Source of the DNA: Alisma plantago-aquatica
Taxonomy: Eukaryota; Streptophyta; Magnoliopsida; Alismatales; Alismataceae
Assembly: GCA_963693085.1 (NCBI GenBank)
Contig: OY856409.1
Location: 661,849,591 to 661,913,590, forward strand
Reading direction: 5' to 3'
DNA length: 64,000 bases
Below are positions 46,262 to 56,659 of the stretch, in pieces. The notes below the pieces were generated by a model, which was not told where the DNA came from, did not search any database, and worked only from the letters and a program-made list of their open reading frames with translations. Position numbers and translations under genes: made by a program. Position 1 is the first letter of the stretch, and every line of letters begins with the position of its first letter.

Positions 46262-46662
46262 ACATACCATAAGAAGAGGGTTCCACATCCACATCGATAT
46301 GCCTTGGTCATGCAGGTCTTAACATGCGCCTTCCAATCAGACTACACACACACTTCTTGAAACAGTGCTCGTACTTCCACTTCTTTTCCCAATACTCATA
46401 CAGAAGTGCTTCTTGATCCCGGTGATTCCCAGGGCCCGAGCAGGATCTCGGTGAATGCACATAACTTCCGAGAAAACGTACACCTTCATGGGTGCCTCAT
46501 CTCCAGAGCTCTCCCTCTACTTCAGCTTCCATGGAAGGTTGTGGCCGCACTGGTGGATTTGCAAGTTCTAGTCGCACTGGAACCCTTTGCCACAGACCTC
46601 GCTCACAAAGCAATTGTTGGCTAGGAGAGACTTGAGGAAGAGAGCAATCACCTCAGTGTCAG
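46262..46662 (-). pseudogene. Captured INDETERMINATE-domain (IDD) zinc-finger gene fragment
   Basis: Minus-strand translation begins with DTEVIALFLKSLLANNCFVS, then EVCGKGFQCD, a TAG, NLQIHQCGHNLPWKLK, another TAG, and VYVFSEVMCIHRDPARALG, ITGIKKHF. After a frame change it reads EKKWKYEHCFKKC, SDWKAHVKTC and YRCGCGTLF. This is the ordered four-finger ID domain of plant IDD transcription factors, which bind DNA in the nucleus. Lost Cys/His residues, stops and a frameshift make it a pseudogene. It sits inside the CACTA element, in the same orientation as the HAD frame, so capture is the simplest explanation. Confidence 0.85.
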
Positions 46663-46735
46663 ATCTGCTCGGTATTGATTAGTTGTTGAGTATTGCAAAA
46701 AATGCCCAGTTGTATAGATTTAGAGAAGCATATAT

Positions 46736-46838
46736 GCATCATTTTATAAAGATCAATACTAAACATGAACAACATATTGAATGGAATATGTAATGATCAT
46801 TTTATAAAGATCAATACTAAACATGAACAACATATTTC
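46736..46838. repeat. Tandem 58-bp duplication
   Basis: ATTTTATAAAGATCAATACT and the following CATGAACAACATATT occur twice with a 58-bp period. Non-coding, inside the CACTA. Confidence 0.9.
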
Positions 46839-47081
46839 CTAATTGATTATTATAGATTGATATGTTTAGTTAATTTATGATGATTTGGTAGTAGTAGATA
46901 TAATGAAAATATTGACGTCTATTTATTAGTTTCAAAGAACAAAATCAATATATTCTTGGTTTCCAGGTGATAAAGATATGTTGCTTGCTCAGGAACTCAC
47001 ACAAAGAAACCATCAATGATTGACACGACAGAATGGGAACTTATTTAACTGGGTTTCTCGAGAGGCTCTGTCTTCTGTTAG

Positions 47082-47276
47082 TTAGCTGACTGGGTTCATC
47101 ATTAGTTGTTGTGGCTGAAGTTGTTGGTTGGGGGAACTGGCTGCTGCCATGAAATATTGAAGCAGTGAAGCAGCCTTCAAAAGTAGTTGATGTTGATGTT
47201 GCTGCAAGAGGCCTAGATTGTGGGGGTGTTCCCCCTGGCTTGACTCACCCAAATTGGAAGGGATCAGGATAAACAT
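47082..47276 (-). other. Gln-rich open frame, possible captured exon
   Basis: A 64-codon minus-strand frame ending in SSPNQQLQPQQLMMNPVS. It lies upstream of the IDD fragment on the same strand, and some IDD proteins have Gln-rich N-termini, so it could be an N-terminal exon of the captured gene. Low-complexity sequence makes this uncertain. Confidence 0.25.
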
Positions 47277-47287
47277 GGCTGTCTACT

Positions 47288-47408
47288 GGACCAAAAGATT
47301 GAACAGAGCCTAGTCAATCTCTATATAAAAAAGCTCAGAGGAATACAAAAGACTATCAAGTCCCTTTTCCTTCTAGATGAAATAGAGAAGTGACCAGAAA
47401 TACTGAAT
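47288..47408. repeat. Direct repeat copy 1
   Basis: A 121-bp block starting GGACCAAAAGATTGAACAG, repeated at 47764-47885 with only a few differences. Confidence 0.92.
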
Positions 47409-47763
47409 GCCAACAATCCTCCAGTCTTGCAACAACTATCCAGAAAAAAAACATGCACAACCTGCATTTTTGCCATCAGTTGCATCAGACACCCCTGTAT
47501 AATTGGGCAATTGAAACCTCAAGGAAGCAACACACAACTCAATCTCCTCAAAGAATTGCTCTATTCCTGGCATCTAGTCATTCTATATCAACTAAGAAAA
47601 AGAGGAACATTCCATAATCACTTGATTACCAAACAAGAAAAAAAGCTACCTTTTCCACATTTCTAACCAAGATAATAAGAGAAGATGGATATATATATAG
47701 ATTGGCTTGGCAAAGAGCAACTCTTTCCTACCTATTCATTCATCAAACTCCCCCTGAACAAGA

Positions 47764-47885
47764 GGACCAAAAGATTGAACAGAGCCTAGTCAATCTCTAT
47801 ATAAAAAAAGCTCAGAGGAATACAAAAGACTATCAAACCCCTTTTCCTTCTAGCTGAAACAGAGAAGTGACCAGAAATACTGAAT
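47764..47885. repeat. Direct repeat copy 2
   Basis: Second copy of the 121-bp block; the two copies flank 355 bp. Confidence 0.92.
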
Positions 47886-49534
47886 TCCACAACTCCTGGG
47901 AAAAAGTGCATACTGTGGCAACTCGTTCTAAAGTCTCATACTCCCATAGCATAGTGAAATGTTGGCTTCTTCAACAGAGGTATATCATTAATGCCATCAT
48001 CTATCTTATGAACCTAGACCTAGATAGCTTTATCTTAGATTTGTGAATCCGAGGGGCATATAGATTCAACAAGACACAAAAGATGATATAGTAAAATTGT
48101 TTAGACAACAAATAATATGAACTGCAGAAATGGACAGAAACTACATGTAAAATCAACCAGAAAAAAAGTTACATGTCAATAGAAGGCTACCAATTTTTCA
48201 CAAGACAGATAAGGATCAACAAAAAATTAATATGATTAGAGATTTGAACCAACAACAGGCCCTACAAATCAGATCGCAACAGCCATTTTAAACCAAATTT
48301 CATCAAACCAAAAGTCCCACTAAACCAAATGGCAGACATTCCAAGAGGTTACTAAACCTACTAAATCTACGTCAAGGGCTAAGAAGCAACCAAGACTACT
48401 TAACAGATTGTAATGTTAAACCAGGTTTGCAAGAAAAAAGCTACACATATCAATAGCAATGAATCCAACAAAGATGTAGCTCGACCATGCCTGAGCAGAG
48501 CCTGATGATGCTCAGGGTGAGGTCAAGATCCCTGTAGAGATAGAAAGAGATAATATGTTGGTAGTTCACATAATGTCACCTAACACAGGTGAGCTCATCC
48601 ATGAGGCCATGATTTACTTACGATGTGATGCCTCTAGTGAGGACATATCAAGGACATGCCATGCCCAATCAACCATGAGTGAAGCTCTGAAGGAAGTCCC
48701 ATGTATGTACTACAAAGGCATTGTGAGAATTCGACAAAATTTTACATTTTTAAAGACAAAATCTTCCAAGGACACAAAGTTAATCGAAGCTTGCAGAATG
48801 TAGATGCAAAAGGTATAGTCATCTCTGTAGCCTATAACAAACAACATATGCATGTTGAGAGCTTACCAGACCAGTTACAAAGGTGCACACAAGTCATGTC
48901 TGTAGCCTATAACAAACAACATGATTAGTTTTGGATGGAGAATCCTCTGGATCAGAAACAACTGTCATTTCTTCTCATAATCTATTCTGTTAAATTCTGC
49001 AAGTAAATGGTCAAAACACATCGCAGACTTCAAAAATAGTTCCTAGTCAACTTTGAGAACTCACCGGAGATACTTCTTCCTTACTCCGCTCATCTCTGGG
49101 CTCAAGAAAGTTGGGGATGTTCCATGTGAATGTGTTGCAGGGCTAGCCTGGTTATGCAGAAATCAGTGGCTTTTAACTGATAAAGTCATTCACCCTCTTA
49201 CCTAAGCAGCTGGGTGCAGATTAAAGAGCTAGCAATCTTAAATAAAAAGCTCAAAAACTTATGAAGCCATTGCAATATCTATGAATAAATAGGATGGAAA
49301 ATATATATGTGGCTGAGGAGGTTAGAGGTGTTCTAGCTTTTTTTTTAAAAAAAACTGATGCTTGGGCAGTTATATTATGTTTCTTTCAGACCAGTATTCC
49401 ATTACAATATAAGTATAAGTTAAATCCCAACCTCTGATTTAGTGTTGGGTAATCCCCACCTCTGATTTAGTGTTGATACATAGCAACAACAAATTCATAG
49501 TAAGACGACTGACACCATGTGAGAAGCGCAGAGC
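47886..49534. other. CACTA interior, unrecognised
   Basis: Contains a short direct repeat (GTAGCCTATAACAAACAACA near 48829 and 48902) and a plus-strand frame at 48555-48803 with no known domain. No transposase signature seen. Confidence 0.4.
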
Positions 49535-50092
49535 TCATGCCAGCACGGAGGTTTCAACAGGCACAACCGTCTCGAACTGACCCTCAACTTCGATCTGCCA
49601 TATCTCCGGCAGCGCCTCCTTGATGTTGTGGATGCTCTCGAGTGTGAAGTCCGCCCCCAGAACCAACACTGAGCTACCGACATAGACGGTGTGGAGCCCT
49701 GCCGCCTTTCCAGAAGATATGTTCCTGGCACTGTCATCAAAGAAGATGGTTATCTTGGGATCTACATTTGCAATCTGGATGGCAGCTTCCATGGCATCTA
49801 GGTTGGGCTTGTAGAGGATGCTTGATTTGGGACCCCGAGCGCCGCCCACAGAGACATCCGCATCAGACTCGCTGTCGGTTGTGAACCCGCTGCTGCTGCC
49901 GTAGCTCTTCAGTGGGGGTGTGCTCTTCTCCAAGGAGTCAGCAAGGTCATCCACCAGCTTTGCTTCATCGGATGAATCGTTGGCGCCGTCATCGGATGTA
50001 GGGAGAAGAGGGGGAGCTTTCGTTTGGAAGTGTGGGGCTAGGGATGGGAAGAGACCATCGGTTGGGATTATTGTGAGAAGGGAGAAGAGCAA
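49535..50092 (-). CDS. Chimeric 185-aa open frame with HAD-phosphatase C-terminal half
   Basis: Residues 88-185 match the C-terminal half of plant HAD-superfamily pyrimidine-5'-nucleotidase-like (SDT1-type) proteins: SSILYKPNLDAMEAAI carries the motif III Lys, TIFFDDSARN the motif IV acidic pair, and GLHTVYVG and LESIHNIKEALPEIW follow. The N-terminal half with the nucleophile Asp motif (DxDxT) is absent and is replaced by an 87-residue acidic, Ser-rich sequence that I do not recognise. Without motif I the product should not be catalytic. The frame is fully open and lies near the right end of the CACTA. It is probably a captured fragment fused to other sequence; expression is unknown. Confidence 0.6.
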   Translation of the reverse strand: MLFSLLTIIPTDGLFPSLAPHFQTKAPPLLPTSDDGANDSSDEAKLVDDLADSLEKSTPPLKSYGSSSGFTTDSESDADVSVGGARGPKSSILYKPNLDAMEAAIQIANVDPKITIFFDDSARNISSGKAAGLHTVYVGSSVLVLGADFTLESIHNIKEALPEIWQIEVEGQFETVVPVETSVLA

Positions 50093-50399
50093 TCAGCTAT
50101 GAGGTTGGCGGTGGCGACTAGGCATGCAGACGACACCAACAGGGGTCTCGGGCTGATGTATGTTGCGGAGAAGAGCATGGGATCGAGGACGGGGAAGAAG
50201 AGGGTGCGAATGAAAAATTAGGCAAGACAACAACGATTTAGAATGAGGAGTGTGCGGGAGATGAAAATGGATTCACGCGGGAGATGAAAAGGGAGTCTTT
50301 CGTTTGGGTGAAATAGAGTGGGGTGTTGAAACTTGAAAAGGGAGTCACACGGGGGGAAAACATGTTTTTGGTTTAGCTGAAATAGTGGGTGTGGAAAAG

Positions 50400-50550
50400 T
50401 TTTTATGTAGTCAAATTGTAGTTATTAAAAGAATTTTGGATTGACTACATTTGTTTTACCTATATAATTATAATTTGTAAACAAAAGTAGTTTTAGCTAC
50501 AAACAAAATATATGTAATCATATCAATTGTAGTTAAATCATCATTTTCTA
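50400..50550. repeat. CACTA subterminal repeats, right
   Basis: TGTAGT/TGTAGTT and AGCTACAAAC-type motifs cluster just inside the right terminus, mirroring the left end. Confidence 0.7.
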
Positions 50551-50556
50551 GTAGTG

Positions 50557-50559
50557 AAC
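50557..50559. repeat. CACTA target-site duplication AAC, right
   Basis: Matches 42512-42514. Confidence 0.85.
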
Positions 50560-51131
50560 GGTGAAGCGACATGTGGTCATCAAAATGCTCTAAAAATATA
50601 TATAAATTTAAAAGTTATTTTAAATTAAATTTAATATGAATTTAGAATTTAATCCCAAATGGATAACCCAATAATTAAATAAAAAATAGATATTAGACTA
50701 CTATATTTCAGCCTGCATGTATGGTCAGTTAAGTTTTTCCTTGGTGGAATCTCAGTTGATGAACATATCTAACATACACTCAAAAATTCTGAATTTTTTC
50801 AAGAACACTCACGTTTGAGTTGTCCAAACTATATAAAAAAATTTAAAGAATTTTGATTTACCGTTAAAATAGTAAAAATCATTTACTACACCACAATATT
50901 TGATATATATTCATATGCTATCAAAATCCAAATTTTGGCTAACTAGGATTTACTCTTCTCAAACCCTATTTATTCAAAATAAAAACTTTATTGGAGTTTC
51001 TAGTTAGGTTTAAAATATCATAGTAGTAGGCTATGATCATTGATCAAGCTTAAATGACGATTATTGAAGTAAGCATGTGATCATCTAAGTAAACATTAAT
51101 TTGATGACTAAGATGAAAATGGGTCGTTACA
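50560..51131 (-). repeat. Possible gypsy LTR remnant (minus strand)
   Basis: On the minus strand the block starts TGTAACGACCCATTTTC at 51131, immediately after the purine-rich CTAAAAAGAGGAGAGAATT, the usual polypurine tract to LTR junction of Tekay-type gypsy elements. The far end is cut by the CACTA insertion. No partner LTR is identified in the window. Confidence 0.5.
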
Positions 51132-53320
51132 AATTCTCTCCTCTTTTTAGAATTTCATCCCAAAATCCAAGCAAAGACATGGAAGAATATCATAACACAT
51201 AATCATGCATCTCTTTTTTGTATTAAATCATTTTCTTACTTTCTAGATCTATTACATTAAAAATTGAAATTGCGACATTAAATGGATGTTTCATCTCCTA
51301 TCATCATATCGAGAATTACAGAAACTTATTTCAAATATCTTGGCAATACATCAATATCAACACATAGTTCATATCACCTTTTATTTTCTTTCAAAATTTG
51401 ATTATATATCTCACGGATCAAGATTATAGTTCATTCTATATCATTGTCCATGTGCATCAATTCTCTTCACAAAAAGATTATTTAGTGGTTATAGTATCAG
51501 TTCTCAGCTTTTTCTTATAAATTTCATATGCATACCCAGATTCAAATTTGTTACAATTATGTTCATAATGTATTAGATTCATTCATCTTTCTCATGTGAA
51601 ATATCCAAATTATTTTAGGTTCCATATTGAATTATATAATCCTTTCTCTTTCTCGCCATAAGCAACATTCAATCTTAGCATGTTAAATAAATATGCCCGT
51701 CAATTATAATTGTAGAAACTTTGCACAACTGCATGTATTTTTGTAACTCTATGTGTGGATGTTTTTGGTATAGACTTTGAACTCAAACGATAAGATCAAG
51801 AAAATTCTAACCTGATATGTTATTAGTAGGATATGTATTTAACACCCTTTCCAAAAATTACTTGAAACATTTAGCTTTAAAATACTATTACTTTGTAGTT
51901 GATTGACCATTCAATAATTAATGTTACTAAGATATCCTTTTATTATATTTTAGCTATAACCTACCGTGTATCATACTCTTTTCTTTTAAAAGGATGTGAT
52001 TTTATATTGTTGGAATAAAAGACAAAAAATGATAGAAAAAATTTATGGTATCTGAACCAGTGTGAAGATTTCTAACATGTTATGTGAGCTTGCATTTATT
52101 TATATCCATATAAAAAACATTGATCATTGTTTTGAACTTATTTTTGATGTATTAGTTAACCAAGGTGTCATGCTTCAAGCTAATAATTTATCAGATGCTC
52201 TGAAGTATCAATTGATTGGAAACAATGATGCATATCCTCTTAATATTTATATAGAATTGGTAGTTTAAACATCCCTTGCCAAATATAAAATATCACTTTC
52301 TTTTTAATCTTAATTTCTCTTCAATATTTCAAATATTTGATTCATTGGAAGTGAATTTTATTGTTCATTATGAATTGGCCTACCTATGTGATGGATTGAC
52401 CTACCTATGTTTTTGCATATTGCACTCAAACAATAGGTCTAGGAAAATTGCTATAAATTTTTTCATCAACACAACCTAAGGTAAGAAAATCCTTTCTCAA
52501 TTTTTTATAGAAAAAATACCTAAAATAAGATACACTTTTGTTTTTATTTTGAATTACAACTTTGTCTAGCCAGATTTTTTTGGCAAGCTATCTCATCACT
52601 TAAATAGATACAAACATAGGGAACACAATGTAACTCAACTCTTCTACAACATTTGAGAACTAAAGGATAGTATGCAACATTTTTGCTTTATAATATCTTC
52701 ACTTGTCTTGTATATGTATCAACCTAAATACACAAATAATTCATCAATTCATGAGGAGAGTTCCTATCTAACATGAAATTAAATTGTTTCGTACAAACAT
52801 ATAACTCAACACTTTGCAATTGTTTCTGCATTAATTTTCCCTTTATTTATGAATTTCAAATTATCATTGCATTATCAAATACGTAATACACATACAGCCT
52901 TTTCATGTCCAATCGCTTTACTTTAATGTATACGCTACGGATCTAGTTAATATTATTATTGCAATAAGGACGACAACATTCGGCCGTTGGACTAGCCGAA
53001 CTAGACTACAAGTTCATAAACCAATGCAACCAAGTATTTACCTAGAGGTCCAATCCATGATCACATGAAAGTCCCATTGATTTCTCGTGGAACCCACAAG
53101 TCGAGAAAGCTTTAGTATGGTGGCCCATTGAAATACAAGACCTCATATTTAATAATTTGACGGAACACCTCATTTACCTGTTCGACTAGCCTTGAACAAA
53201 CCTCAGACACTTCTCTCCACCAAACAACAATCTTATGACATTCAATTGATAGTAATGAAGAAAACAGGCGAAATTATTAAGAAGCATTTAAGAAGTCTAT
53301 AGCAGATTAATAAGAAGCAT
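51132..53320. other. AT-rich DNA, probably decayed retroelement interior
   Basis: No reliable domain seen on either strand. Given the LTR edge at 51131, some of this may be eroded gypsy sequence. At 53279-53323 the motif AAGAAGCATTTA occurs twice just before the GC-rich start of the R3H copy. Confidence 0.4.
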
Positions 53321-53479
53321 TTAGCGAGCGCCCGAGCGCGCCAGGGAGAGAGAGATACACAGAAGGGGAAACAGGGCGGGAGTACGGCGGTGCCCTTACC
53401 TCCTCTTCCCTTCTCCCCCGCTCCCGCGTATCTCTTTACTCCATCTACCGCCACCTCACATCTCCTCCGCCGGCCCGCC

Positions 53480-54592
53480 ATGGATTACCCTCCCAGCGGG
53501 CTTGTCCCCGGCCATGTGCCGGTGCTCGACAGCGGAGCGGAGGGTGGCGCCACCGCCGCAACCGCAGCACATGTTGACGGCAAGGAGGGAGGAGGGTACC
53601 TGTCCCAGGTCGACCCGTTTCTTGTGGAGGCCCTCGAGAATCCCCGCCATCGTCTTACAGTTTTAAGGATGGAGTTAGATATCCAGAGGTTTATGTATTC
53701 TGATAAGCCCCAGTTTGAATTTCAGCATTTCCTTACTTCATACCTCAGATGTGCTGCTCATAGGGTAGCTCAGCATTATGGTCTCCAAACCATGGTTCTA
53801 GACAACATGTTAGATGGATCAGGGAAGATCATAGTCCAGAAAACAAGTGAAAGCAGGTTTCCTTCAGTTTGTTTATCGGACGTCCCAACCAAACAGACTG
53901 AACTCAACCAATCCGAACCAGTTAAAATTGTTATTCGTCCAAGAATAAATAAAGCTTTACAAAATGTAGACCCACTGGGCCAAAAAGGAGCGCTTATGAA
54001 AACTGTTGAAGAGAGGAAGGAAGAGTATGACAAGGCCAGGGCCCGGATCTTTAGTAGTTCTGGCAGCCCAGAGCCAGGAGATTCACTTTCTCGGTCTGCA
54101 TCTGATGTTAGAAACCTAAGCATAACTATAGATGGGACTAGCAGCCTGAGAAGCTTCATTGACGAATCAGAAAAGAGTGTAAAAGAGGCGGGTTCCCGGG
54201 TTGCCATTCTTAGAGACCGAGAAAAGGACCGCACAGATCCAGATTATGATAGAAGCTAAAACAGGTATACTAGAAGCCTTAGCATGCCTAACCAGACATA
54301 TGGTGTTAATCCATATAACTTTGCTCGACATCCAATGGTGCATTATGATATGAGCTTTCCCCAGATTAATCCGTTCTTGAGTCCACAAGCATCTCCTGGG
54401 TACGGGCCATCTAACCAAGTTTTGAACCCTTACGGTTCAATTGGCTGCAACCAGAACTCAAGGGAGACGTACATGCAGTGGCCGAGCCCTACTTTGATGT
54501 ATGCTCATTCTTATGAGCACATCAGGAATGCATCTTTCCAGGTCCCATGTTACCAGACGCCACTCAGCTTTGAAAATTCCACAAACCGCTAG
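53480..54592 (+). pseudogene. R3H-SUZ domain protein copy, intronless, one in-frame stop
   Basis: The product resembles plant R3H-SUZ single-stranded nucleic-acid-binding proteins. ATG 53480 has a strong context (CCCGCCATGG). The R3H domain is at about residues 55-125, with Arg95 and His99 in AHRVAQHYG, and the SUZ region at about 148-195 with EERKEEYDKARARIF. The frame is open for 259 codons, meets TAA at 54257-54259, then continues in the same frame for 110 more codons to TAG 54590-54592 with a Tyr/Pro/Asn/Gln-rich tail as in relatives. No introns, plus an A12 tract at 54791-54802, suggest a processed retrocopy. A truncated 259-aa product keeping R3H and SUZ remains possible. The 5' part is very GC-rich. 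Confidence 0.8.
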
Positions 54593-54790
54593 GGACTGAA
54601 AATGTAGCAAATTCATGGCAACTTAGTACACTAGTAAATGCAAAGTTAGCTGTTAATGTTTGGATGACTGATTCCTATTAAAAAAATGATTGTTTCCTTA
54701 TTCTAAGACAATCTGAGATCGACAATTATCTCGGTTATACACTGGTTGTATGATTTTGTTGTAGTATCGTCTCTATTGTTTCACTTCAGT

Positions 54791-54802
54791 AAAAAAAAAA
54801 AA
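54791..54802 (+). other. A12 tract, possible retrocopy poly(A) remnant
   Basis: Twelve consecutive A, about 200 bp after the R3H stop codon. No matching target duplication was found, so the poly(A) reading is inference. Confidence 0.45.
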
Positions 54803-56659
54803 GTTGTTACAATATAATCATTTACGTATCGCGTTACTGCAACCATTCGTGAAAGAATATATGATAATAGTAAATAACTTTGGGAGCTATTGAGAAGTCT
54901 AGATTATATCATTAACTAAACTAGTTTCACCGCGTATTTTATTTTACTTCGTAGAATCATTTAATGTTACTCATTATTTGTATACTGAAAAAGATAATGA
55001 ATGATGGAACCTTTTAAGAAAATGCAGATCATTAAAGTGTTGCGAAACCTACCATTAAGTAATGTCAAATGTGAAGTGGCCTTTTTTTATTACTATAGCC
55101 TTAAATTGTTATATATATGGTAAGAAAAATAAACAAATACACCTACTTTTGTCATATGTTTTCTTTATCTGTTTTAGAAACTTCGGTCTGATATTCAAGA
55201 GCAGTTTCTGAACCAAGAAGCCCAACATTGGATCTCTCAGCTCTAAATTATTACCACTCATATTACAGGCTTTACAGCTACTGGTACCTAGCATCGAAAC
55301 AACCACCTTCCTTGAGAAATCCAGGATGGCAATGGATCAGTTTTCAGCCCATCGATACCCATTTTCCAGCCTTCAACGTGAACAAAATTACCAACCACGT
55401 TCATTAACATCCGCACGATATTTATCATTGCTCAACGTGGTATCCCGTGAATTCCCAAATCATTCCATGCTAGTTTTTCTAGTGTGAATAAAGTTGTCAG
55501 CAAGGTCTAGTTTTATTCTTCTAGGTGTGCAAAACATACCAAAGTGCAGCTGTGGCAGGACGATAACAAGTTGTGTTTCCTTTTGCCACGCGTGATTTTC
55601 TGATTCTTCATACAGTTGAAATGGGAAACCACAAACGTGTACCGTTGAATATCCAAGCTACCACCAAGTCAACAAAATAGTTTACCATTCAAGAGCAGGT
55701 AAGTGGGAATGGTTCCGTTTGGGTGATGGTAGTTTGGATTAATTGACACTACTTTTGGATTCCTCTTCAAATAATAGTACAATAAGCTTTATTGTTTTGC
55801 TAGCCTATACAAAATTTATGTTATGTTGCGGACACCAGAAATCTTCGAGTTGCAATGTTGTATTGATTGTGCGCTTCAGATGATTGTTTGGGCGAGGTGC
55901 TCAGGGCGTGTCCAAACTTGACGATGGCTCTCTCGATAATCCACAGAAAAAATAGTTGTCAACACATTTCCTAAGCACCCCAGATTGCCACCAAATTTCT
56001 AAAACTGTCAAACAGCTGAAAAGGGCATTCATACAGTGTTCAATTGAAAGATACATGGTTTCAAAACTCGACAATCTAATCTTTTCTCTAATAAATGTAC
56101 GTGGCCACAAGACTAATACATATTTATAATTACAGAATCCAGTTACCTATAGAGTGAACATGACACGGCGGCTCGTGTATATTTGCACGCGGCAGGAATT
56201 ATGCCATCTAATGCAGAACATGGCGGCATGTCCTGTTGCGGCTAACATAAATGGATTCATGTCTTCCTCCGGGATGGGGGAGCAAAAGAGAAACAAGAAA
56301 GGCCATTTTTGCTTATTTCCGAGGAATACACGTTCAGCAAGTCTCCCTGCGCCTTCAAGAGATTTGCTAGAAATAAAGATCAATTTTACATATGCATCTT
56401 AACGCATCTCCCCTAAGTGAACAGACTGACTACATGATGGCATAATATACATAGATGAAACCAGCAATCAAGAAAAAGAAGAGCCGTCTGAAGATACAGT
56501 CTCTTATAATACACAGCCTCACGGAAAAAGTATTGTTCTCGGAACTGGGCAGATCGGAGCCACACCAATGCTTCATTCATCTGATTGTGACAAGACTGAG
56601 TGAATTTTTTCGCAAACACCAAGCTCCATTGTTTTCCCCAAATGTATCAGCTGAGTAGT
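54803..56659. other. Intergenic DNA and AP-4 epsilon 3' flank
   Basis: No further gene recognised. Several short minus-strand frames (55109-55306, 55901-56110, 56147-56383) show no domain. The last few hundred bases should hold the 3' UTR of the minus-strand AP-4 epsilon gene. Confidence 0.45.

Larger units (their letters stand above)
42515..50556. mobile_element. CACTA (En/Spm-type) transposon with captured gene pieces
   Basis: It begins CACTACGAAAAATA and ends TTTTCTAGTAGTG, the inverted CACTA terminus, with AAC duplicated on both sides. Both subterminal regions (42540-42960 and 50400-50550) are dense in TTTGTAGCCA / TGGCTACAAA-type short repeats in both orientations, as expected for transposase-binding subterminal repeats. 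No transposase domains are visible in the 8.0 kb, so it is probably non-autonomous. It holds an INDETERMINATE-domain gene fragment, a HAD-containing chimeric frame and a LINE fragment. Confidence 0.9.

Noticed and set aside
46406..46624. 72-codon plus-strand frame in the CACTA
   Set aside because: Antisense shadow of the captured IDD zinc-finger fragment.
53776..54234. 152-codon minus-strand frame
   Set aside because: Antisense shadow of the R3H-SUZ coding sequence.
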